This document shows positions 57,475 through 64,000 of a DNA stretch of 64,000 nucleotides, one piece after another. The position numbers and the translations under genes were made by a program. The notes under the pieces were generated by a model that was not told the origin of the DNA, searched no databases, and worked only from the letters and a program-made list of their open reading frames with translations. This stretch comes from Rhipidocladum racemiflorum (lineage: Eukaryota > Streptophyta > Magnoliopsida > Poales > Poaceae): contig CM070575.1 in assembly GCA_036346355.1 (NCBI GenBank), positions 59,091,915 through 59,155,914 of the forward strand, given 5' to 3'. Within the stretch, counting starts at the first letter, position 1. Each line of letters begins with the position of its first letter.

Positions 57475-57880
57475 ACGAACAGCCACATCACAGACGGTTC
57501 TTATTTGTGGACCGTCTGTAATCAACTATCACAGACGGTTCACAAATAAGAACCGTCTGTGATATAGATATCACAGACACTTAATACATGTGGACCGTCT
57601 GTGATAGTTTCTATAACACATACGGTTCGTACAATAAACCGTATGTGATATGCATACTATCACAGACGGTTGGTATAAGGAACCGTTAGTGATAGTAATT
57701 ATATCACAGACGGTTCTTCGTACAAACCGTCTGTGGAAGAAATATATCACTAACGGTTCTGAATAAGAACCGTCTGTAATATTATTATCACAGACGGTTA
57801 TCAAACCGTATGTGAGATGACTCCATTATCACTGACCAATTGTTAGAGACGGTTCATAAAGCCGTCTCCGATGATATTTG
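57475..57880. repeat. CACTA 3' subterminal repeat region
   Basis: At least ten copies of ACAGACGG or its complement CCGTCTGT in both orientations (for example 57491, 57511, 57530, 57552, 57592, 57662, 57707, 57727, 57768, 57789). Such arrays are bound by the TnpA-like protein in En/Spm elements. Adjacent units form a strong hairpin at 57489-57561: 31-base arms with one G-T pair and an 11-base loop. Confidence 0.85.
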
Positions 57881-57884
57881 TGAA

Positions 57885-57914
57885 CCGTCACTGATAGGGT
57901 TTTCTGTAGTAGTG
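57885..57914 (+). other. CACTA 3' terminal inverted repeat
   Basis: Complement reads CACTACTACAGAAAACCC then TATCAGTGACGG. It ends at 57914; the next three bases ATA would be one copy of the 3-bp target duplication. The partner end is not in the window. Confidence 0.82.
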
Positions 57915-58329
57915 ATATAGAGGCCAGGAGCAAGGTCCCGTGGCTAGCAACAAATTGGTAGAGGACATAAGCGGCCCCCAAGACCTGCACAGCGAGAGTT
58001 AGCAGGTGGCGCAGCCAGAGCTCGTTGTCCTCGAAGGCATAGGCGGTGATCGTGTCTGGGCCACCGAGGTGCAGCAGGAGGAATGGCGCCCAGAATGCGA
58101 CGATCTGTTTCTCGCTAGATCTGGTGAGGATCGATTGGTGACCAAGAGTGTATATCGCAATGGAGTCAGCCGTCAGGTAGGCTAGCCAGAGGAGGATCCT
58201 CAACAAAGCGGAGCCTTTGCGCTGACGGATCCTTGCGAAAGCGAGGAGGATAACTTGAAGTGTGAAGCTAAGGAGCACCAATAATTGGATCTCCCATTTT
58301 TTCCAAAGGTGTGCTGGCCCTCCAGCCAT
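57915..58329 (-). pseudogene. DUF4220-family membrane protein gene, 5' exon cut by CACTA
   Basis: ATG at 58329 opens MAGGPAHLWKKWEIQLLVLL. The protein has hydrophobic segments typical of membrane helices (IQLLVLLSFTLQVILLAFAR; LLWLAYLTADSIAIYTLGHQ; VAFWAPFLLLHLGG) and the family signature GGPDTITAYAFEDNELWLRH, then AVQVLGAAYVLYQF. This is the start of plant DUF4220 proteins, which usually run several hundred residues and often end in DUF594. Reading passes into the CACTA repeat after GTLLLASI, so the gene is disrupted. Function of the family is unknown to me. The open exon has no internal stop, implying either a recent insertion or a truncated product. Confidence 0.85.
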
Positions 58330-58895
58330 TGTTCCTGGACTGAAAAAGCAAACATGTTAGCTAATTCGACTACAAAGAAAATGTGATCTCTAGCTTTAAA
58401 ATGCTGCAAGGAAACATATATGCGCAAAGTATGTAGAGCAGCTTGCATGAGAGTGGTAGTGGAACTGATAACAGAAGAGGGGGGAAAATGGCAGGAGGAA
58501 GAAGGTACCGTAGTTTTAGGGGATTGAGATCAGAGAAGCACAGTAACCGTGACTTTGGGCAATTCTCAGCTGTGTCCTTGTCAGGGAGAAGGATGAGTTG
58601 ATTCTTATTGGCAAGGCTACATAGGGTGATACTGCAGACAACAACACTACTCTTGCGAACTAGTAGCTGGGCTATCCAAATAGGACAAAATTGCGATGTT
58701 AAGGTTTTTTAATCTTGGGTTCCGCAGGCTTCATGTTATGTTTGCCTGATCGATGCTTAAGATTTGATTTATTTACTACCCATCTTACTAAATGTGCCTA
58801 AGAAAAAACTGATGTTCATTTTATGGCTTGGAATCACGTTGGATGATACATATCGCACTCTCTTCGGACTCCGTTGCAACGCACGGCCACTCTAC
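58330..58895 (-). promoter_or_regulatory. DUF4220 5' UTR, likely UTR intron, and upstream region
   Basis: Minus-strand reading shows CTTTTTCAG ten bases before the ATG (acceptor at about 58340) and ACG-GTACCTTC at about 58508, consistent with a 5' UTR intron of about 170 bp. Farther upstream (58520-58895) no gene is visible; I could not fix a TATA box. The region is cut at 58896 by E5. Confidence 0.45.
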
Positions 58896-59207
58896 TGTTA
58901 GTTGAAAAGAAGCAAACGAGAGTACAGTAGTGTAATGATCCTACTCTCTCGATCGCTCAGCAAAGAGGAAGAGAATGGACGAGTTCGCAAGAAGGGAAGC
59001 ATATAGACTTGGAAAAGGGGAAAGAACTGGAATTAGGAGATTGCAGCCGTAATGTTCGTCATCGATGCTCACGTTCCGACCCGGCTTAAATAGCCAAGTC
59101 TGGTGTCCATTCACAGTAAACTATTACATGGGCTCAGCCCAATCCTCTCGGCCCGTTTAACACCCTCTGAGCTGCTGCTCTTACTACTCATACATGATGC
59201 CACTACA
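58896..59207 (-). repeat. E5 3' LTR (312 bp)
   Basis: TGTTAGTTGAAAAG at 58896 to GCCACTACA at 59207. On the minus strand it starts TGTAGTGGCATCATG and contains a TATA-like TATTTAAGCC near 59085-59095. The polypurine tract (complement of TTCCCCCCCTCTTA) lies at 59208-59221. Confidence 0.82.
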
Positions 59208-60067
59208 TTCCCCCCCTCTTAGCAACGGCTTGACCCCAAGCCACTGCTGATGGAAACCTTCGACGCCAGTCCAGAGCCGGCTCCCATGTTGTCAGCGGTA
59301 TGGAGAAGCCTGTCCAAGCGACCCACTCCCGAGCCGCCATAGCGCCCCCACTTCGAACCCATTCTCGCTGTAGAACTGCTACTGGCTCCAAAGTAGTAGG
59401 AGAAGCCCAGTTGATGGAAGCAATGTTAATGTCTGTTGTAGTGTCCGGTGGAATATGTTTCTTCAATTGGGAGACGTGGACTACTGGATGGATCTTGCTG
59501 CTCGGGGGAAGGTCCAATTTGTATGCCACTGATCCAATTTTCTGAAGGATTCTGTAGGGACCAAAGAACCGGAAGGCTAACTTCTGATTATGTCGAGTTG
59601 CCATGGACGTCTGGATGTAAGGTTGGAGCTTCAGATAAACCATGTCTCCTTCCTCAAACGAGCGTTCAGAGCGGTTCTTATCAGCCTGAGCTTTCATTCG
59701 TTGCTGAGCTCGTAACAGTTGCTGCTGCAGGAGTTTGGTGAGTAATTCTCTCTCTTGGAGCCAATTATCCAAATCTGGCACAGTGCAAGCATTAACTTCA
59801 GTGATGCCAAAATGACGGGGTTTGTGACCATACAATACTTCGAAAGGAGTCTTGCCTATCGCTGAATGATAATTAGTGTTATACCAAAATTCCGCTAAAG
59901 GTAACCATTTGGCCCAATGCGCTGGTTTGGAGTGAACGGCACATCTGAGATACCCTTCCAGGCATTGATTTAAACGCTCAGTCTGCCCATTGGATTGTGG
60001 ATGGTAAGCAGAGCTCATATGCAGTAAAGTATCTGTCAACCGAAAAAGTTCCTGCCATATTGTGGGA
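59203..60067 (-). pseudogene. E5 pol: integrase core end and chromodomain-like tail
   Basis: Open for about 280 codons to the E6 junction. It reads IWQELFRLTDTLLHMSSAYH, PQSNGQTERLNQCLEGYLRC (integrase Glu), FEVLYGHKPRHFGI, the GPF/Y-like module KLAFRFFGPYRILQKIGS, HPVVHVSQLKKHIPP, and a chromodomain-like REWVAWTGFSIPLTTWE. The stop TAG overlaps the first bases of the LTR. No breaks are seen in this part, but the rest of pol is absent from the window. Confidence 0.9.
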
Positions 60068-60636
60068 TGTTAGAGACAGGGGTCCCGCAAGAGGGGCCTA
60101 CACCCGACTGGGCTTGACGGGCGGAATAGAAAGCCCAAAGCCCAGAAGCACCACGACGGGCCCGGAGGAGGTTTTCGACTTGTTCCCCAAGGCAACTCCT
60201 GATCCTTCTGGAAGCTTCGCCACGCCCGAACAACCCGCCAAGAACGAAGCATGCACCGACATCGCCAGAGCTGCGGATGCCGGAACTCGACAGGCGGCAG
60301 CGTGGGTCGGGAAAGCATAACCACCTCTCCAAGACGTAGAGCGCGAGGGCCAATGAGGACAAAGCACATGTCGGCCAGGCCACCATGTTCGTGGTCTTGG
60401 CGCCCATCTATTATGTATCCTTCCCCCAGTATATATATAAGGGGAGGAGGGAGAAACAAAAAAGAGAGGCTCACAAGATATCCAAGAACACAGGACTAGG
60501 GTATTATCTCCTCCGAGAGAGCCCGAACCTGTCTAAAAACAGATTGCCCTCGCATCCTGTGTTACCATCAAGCTCAGATCCCGCACAAATCCCCTAGAAT
60601 CACAAATCTCATTGCCGGCGAAACCGATCGTCGACA
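60068..60636 (+). repeat. E6 5' LTR (569 bp)
   Basis: TGTTAGAGACAGGGG at 60068 to ATCGTCGACA at 60636. A TATA-like TATATATAAGG lies at 60431-60441. The style recalls RIRE2-type LTRs, but I cannot confirm the family. Confidence 0.82.
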
Positions 60637-60637
60637 G

Positions 60638-60656
60638 TTGGCACGCCAGGTAGGGG
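60638..60656 (+). other. E6 primer binding site
   Basis: TTGGCACGCCAGGTAGGGG directly after the LTR. This form is common in Tat-lineage elements; the tRNA used is not certain to me. Confidence 0.7.
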
Positions 60657-60683
60657 CTTGTGTCAAGATCTTCGTCAAGCTTG

Positions 60684-62660
60684 ATGGCTACGATGAGCGA
60701 AGCCTCCACAGCCTTCTTCCCGGGCCAGGTCTTCCGTTTCGGAAGCCTGACCTTCATCTCCAACGACCTCGGAAGCCTTTCCCTCTCTAAGGAAACCGTG
60801 CTGCAGCGCGGCGAGGTTTCCGGCGAGCCATCACCACGACTTCCGCGCCGATTGGAGGGTCCCCCTATCTCGTGCTCTAAAATGCCGAGTGGGGAACCGA
60901 AGGCCCATTCCGGCCTAGGAGTCGGACTCGAAGACGCCGAGGTGCGAATGGTGGGGGTTCTCGCCGCCAAGCCACTCGGCACTTCGAGCGCTGGATTTAT
61001 CTTCTCCAGGCTCACCCATTTCGGCCGAGTCAAGAAAGCCTAGAGAGCTGCTGGAATTTCCGTGAGTCTGCGTGTCGAGGGCTCGCGGGCGGATTCAGCT
61101 AGCGCCCTCGACACCTCACCGCCCGATTTGGAAGGTGGCCGAGCAACTGAACCTGACGCGCGGGCGCGTACTCTCCGGGACCGCGCCCAGGCTGTCAATG
61201 AAGACATTCTGCAAGCCAAGATGGGGGACCAGGCTGTTGCACTTCACGCCAGAATATCGTCGCCTCCAAGACACTCCTGGATACCATGACCCCTATGCTG
61301 GGGGCGGGTGATCCAGTTGCCCTGATCGTGGCCCAAGTAAAGGCCATGGTGACGGCGGCAGCAATCCAGCAGGCCCAAACCGACCAAATGGCGAAGGAGC
61401 CGCCACGTGGTCCGGTGAGGACCCAGGCGGCCAGCCGGCCAGTCGGTCGGGAAGCCCGCCAGACACATCATGTTCTACCTCGCGAGACGACTTGCGACAC
61501 AAAGATCAACCGCGACCTCCGCTCGCACCTCAACGCCAGGCGACGCGATCGAGAAAGGGAGGAACAACGCCGTCAAGCCGATTTAATATGAACGCTACGG
61601 CATCCTTCCGCGAGATCGCTGGCACGCCAAGCGCGATCCCTCCGCGTCGATCACCACCCGGGGTGTCGCGGGTCATCGAAGGGGTTCAGCGTTTACCCCT
61701 CACCTACGCCGAGTGGTTTGGCCTGATGGATTTAATCCTAAAGGCATCACTAGGTTCGACGGTGAGAGGGACCCTGAGGCTTGGCTACAAGTATATGCTA
61801 TGGCGGTCGGGGCCGGGGATCGTAAAGTAATGGCAAACTACTTGCCGGTTACCCTCTCGCCCTGCCCAAGCATGGCTCACCTGACCTCCAATGAACTCTA
61901 TAGATTCCTGGGAGATCTGTGAGCAGCTTCATTTCAAATTTCCAAGGCACTTACGAAGGCCCGTGCACCCCTTGGGACCTATACCAACTACACCAAAGGA
62001 GGAACGAACCCCTCCGGAGTTCGTCAAGCGCTTCATGCACAGGAAAAGCACCGTCGGGATGTCACAGATGCGACAGATAGCTGCCTTCCGTAAGGGAGTC
62101 GACCCCGACCTCATCAAGAAGATGTCCCGAAGCCACCGACGCCGCTCCGGAGCTGTCGCCCTAGCGGACCGTTACGCTTCAGCCTCCGAGGCTCAAGTGA
62201 GCGGCGTGACGAGGAAGGATCAGCCGAACTCTGCCGAAAGAAAAGAAGCGCAAGGGTGAAGAGCTGGTGGCGATCGCGGCACCAACTCACCTCGCGCCCT
62301 CAAAGAGGATGGATATGACAAGGTTATGAACTCGCTTTGCCCTTTCCATCCGAAGGGGAGGCATGCTGCCAAGGATCGCTTCACCCTAAAGAGGTTCGCC
62401 ACAGAGCAAGAAGCGAGTTGGACAAGGTCCGAGTGGGCACGCCGCCAACAAGCCACCTCCCCGGCCGAGGACTATCGTGAAGCCGATCTCGAGCTCAACT
62501 ACATATTCGGGGCTCACCGCATATGAGTCCAAGCGAAAGCAAAGCTCACCGCCCGACATCTATGCGGTGCACCGAACGCCTAATATGTACGCTGGTCCGA
62601 GGTCGCGATAACCTACGCATCGCCGGATCACCCGGATCACGTCCCGTTCCCCAGCAGGTA
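60684..62660 (+). pseudogene. E6 gag, degenerate
   Basis: A possible start MATMSEASTAFFPGQVFRFG at 60684 opens a 120-codon piece ending at 61043. Later pieces in other frames: LEDAEVR-like, then FDGERDPEAWLQVYAMAVGA and VMANYLPVTLSP near 61750-61860 (a Gag signature of Tat elements), PPEFVKRFMHRKST, IAAFRKGVDPDLIKKMSR near 62010-62130, and FHPKGRHAAKDRFTLKRF near 62340-62400. Many stops and shifts. Nonfunctional. Confidence 0.75.
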
Positions 62661-63045
62661 TCCTCTCGTCTTGGCGCCCGTCGTCCGCGGCATCAAGCTC
62701 AAGAGGGTATTGATTGACGGCGGGAGCGGGCTCAATGTCCTCTTTGTCAAAACCCTTGACGATATGGGGATTCCACGGTCGGAGCTAAAGCGCGGATCGT
62801 CGCCTTTCCACGGTGTCATACCTGGAACTTCAGCGACACCACTCGGACAAATCACCCTGCTGGTCACTTTCGGCGCAAGGGAGAATTACCGGATAGAGAA
62901 CCTTGGCTTCGAGGTGGCAGATTTTGCAACAGCATATCATGCCATCTTGGGAGACCAAATACCGCCAAGTTCATGGCAAGACTTCTACTACACGCATTTG
63001 ACATTGAAGATGCCAGGGCCGAGTGGTATCATCGCTCTGCGGTGA
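62660..63045 (+). pseudogene. E6 pol: protease region
   Basis: An open frame of about 125 codons: LAPVVRGIKLKRVLIDGGSG, LNVLFVKTLDDMGI, FHGVIPGTSATPLGQI, ending GDQIPPSSWQDFYYTHLTLK and MPGPSGII. IDGGSG is the aspartic protease motif of Tat elements. Reading stops before any reverse transcriptase motif. Confidence 0.85.
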
Positions 63046-63249
63046 CATGAAGCGCTTTTTCCGTGATGTGAAAGTCTGCGAGATGGCCGAAGTCCCTGGA
63101 GGCGCTAAGCGGGTCGAGGGGATCCGCGAGAAGCGGATTCCGAGAAGCCGGAAGGCGGCGTCCCCACCCGCAAAGCGCGAAGCCCCGGGATTGGCCCCGA
63201 AGAAGGTACCAAAAGAATCCTCCTCGACCCGTCCGATCCATCGCGAACC

Positions 63250-64000
63250 GCCTTGATCGGGACAGGGCTCGGGGACAAATAGGAGGACGTGCTCGTCACT
63301 TTCCTGCGGGCGAATAAAGACGGTTGCTGCGCACATCATGCGGCATCAAGCGCCTTGGTTGGGAAAGCCTACCGACAGGGCTTCTTCTGGCCAACGGCGG
63401 TAACGGATGCCAAGGAGATCGTTCGAACCTGCGAGGGCTGCCAGTTCTATGCAAGACAGACACACTTGCCGGCGCAGGAGCTACAAACTATCCCCATCTC
63501 TTGGCCCTTCGCAGTCTGGGGGCTCGATTTAGTGGGCCCGCACAAGAAGGCTCAAGGTGGTTTCGCCTACCTCTTCGTGGCCATTGACAAGTTCACCAAG
63601 TGGATCGAAGCCAAACCAGTTGCCACTATCACTGCAGTTAAGGCCAAGGAGTTCTTCCAGGATATTGTGGTCAGATTTGGAGTGCCCAACCGGATCAGCA
63701 CGGACAACGGCACCCAATTCAGGAGTGAAGAATTCCAAGAATGGTGCGAAGGCGTCGGGATCAAGATCTGCTTCGCCTCGGTGGCTCACCCACGAAGCAA
63801 TGGGTAGGTTGAGCGAGCTAACGGTCTGGTCCTCCAAGGCCTCAAGGCCAGGATCTTCGACCGACTCAAACCATACGCTGCCCGATGGGTGAAGGAGTTA
63901 CCGTCGGTACTCTGGGGACTCAGAACCACTCCCAGCCGAAAGTGACTGGCCAAACCCCTTTTCCTGGTCTATGGCGCAGAGGCGGTTCTCGCCGACCGAG
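63250..64000 (+). pseudogene. E6 pol: integrase, partial, with TAG
   Basis: From about 63289: CCAHHAASSALVGKAYRQGF and CEGCQFYARQ (zinc region), then WGLDLVGPHKKAQGGF (first Asp), TKWIEAKPVATITA, FGVPNRISTDNGTQFRSEEF (second Asp) and AHPRSNG. A TAG at 63806-63808 cuts it just before VERANG, which has the catalytic Glu, and another stop lies near 63942. The zinc-region histidines appear doubled or altered. It runs off the window. Confidence 0.88.

Larger units (their letters stand above)
36995..57914 (+). mobile_element. CACTA (En/Spm-type) DNA transposon, 3' part, split by E4
   Basis: The 3' end is clear: terminal inverted repeat (complement CACTACTACAGAAAACCC) ending at 57914, preceded by about 400 bp of subterminal ACAGACGG repeats. 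Inside are a DUF8039/Ulp1-like gene (38496-56240) and a captured GARP fragment (56584-57212). E4 (39699-55775) interrupts it. The 5' terminus is not in the window; 36995 is only where E3 begins, and whether the WEB fragment and GC tract are part of it is unknown. No transposase domain was recognised here, so this part is non-autonomous or incomplete. Confidence 0.7.
58896..60067 (-). mobile_element. E5: Reina-type gypsy chromovirus, 3' end, cut by E6
   Basis: Short 3' LTR (58896-59207), polypurine tract and C-terminal pol on the minus strand. The rest is displaced by E6, whose LTR starts at 60068. Its LTR size (about 312 bp) and protein type separate it from E1-E4. The left flank TCTAC (58891-58895) may be its target duplication. 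Confidence 0.85.
60068..64000 (+). mobile_element. E6: Tat-lineage gypsy element lacking RT and RNase H
   Basis: Plus-strand element starting with an LTR at 60068, inserted in E5 pol (probable target TGGGA at 60063-60067). Order: LTR, primer site, gag, protease, integrase, and it continues past the window. Protease (to about 63045) is followed within about 250 bases by the integrase zinc region, so about 2 kb of reverse transcriptase/RNase H is missing. Confidence 0.82.

Noticed and set aside
58200..58448. An 82-codon minus-strand frame over the DUF4220 start
   Set aside because: It overlaps the DUF4220 start in another frame and crosses the likely 5' UTR intron.
60036..60499. Open frames on both strands at the start of E6
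   Set aside because: They lie in the E6 LTR and cross the E5/E6 junction; no domain is present.

Overview
This window is plant nuclear DNA, most likely from a grass and probably Oryza or a close relative. The evidence is several Ty3/gypsy LTR retrotransposons of the chromovirus Tekay/Del type with very long (about 3.3-3.6 kb) LTRs, resembling the rice RIRE3/RIRE8 group from memory; a Tat-lineage element; a small Reina-type element; a CACTA DNA transposon with ACAGACGG subterminal repeats; and the 5' exon of a DUF4220 membrane-protein gene. No prokaryotic features, rRNA genes, tRNA genes or CRISPR arrays were seen. Almost everything is transposon, nested up to three deep.

Layout. (1) Positions 1-24590 hold E2, a minus-strand gypsy element: part of its 3' LTR (1-1480), the end of pol (1491-1984), the rest of pol, gag and an upstream orf0 (17476-22823), and part of its 5' LTR (22824 to about 24590). 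(2) Inside E2 pol sits E1 (1985-17475, minus, 5-bp target duplication GCTTT), a complete but badly broken gypsy element with two about 3.3 kb LTRs. (3) Inside the 5' LTR of E1 sits a small deleted Ty1/copia element (12424-15635, duplication AACTA). (4) Positions 24591-24887 are a rearranged junction with an inverted copy of E2 LTR sequence. (5) E3 (24886-36994, minus) is the best-preserved member of the E1/E3/E4 family; its 3' LTR is truncated at the junction. (6) Positions 36995-39698 and 55776-57914 are older DNA: a GC-rich tract, a broken fragment of a WEB-family coiled-coil gene, a transposon gene for a DUF8039/Ulp1-like cysteine protease, a captured GARP (G2-like) transcription-factor fragment, and the CACTA 3' end. 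(7) E4 (39699-55775, plus, duplication CATAC) is inserted in the protease exon that carries the catalytic His and Asp motifs. Its 3' LTR contains a nested solo LTR (51773-55209, duplication AGAGA). (8) The CACTA end at 57914 lies inside the coding exon of a DUF4220 gene (57915-58329, minus). (9) The upstream side of that gene has a Reina-type element E5 (58896-60067, minus), cut by a Tat-type element E6 (60068 to window end, plus) that lacks reverse transcriptase and RNase H.

Inferred order of events: CACTA into the DUF4220 gene, E4 into the CACTA, solo-LTR parent into E4; separately E2, then E1 into E2, then copia into E1; and E5, then E6 into E5. Each retroelement once encoded Gag and Pol (protease, reverse transcriptase, RNase H, integrase, with a chromodomain in the chromoviruses). 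All copies here look defective through stops, frameshifts or deletions. Four elements of two gypsy families carry a related extra ORF between the primer site and gag. Differences between copies of the E1/E3/E4 family cluster at CAG/CTG trinucleotides, which suggests either CHG-methylation-driven mutation or systematic sequencing error at methylated CHG sites.
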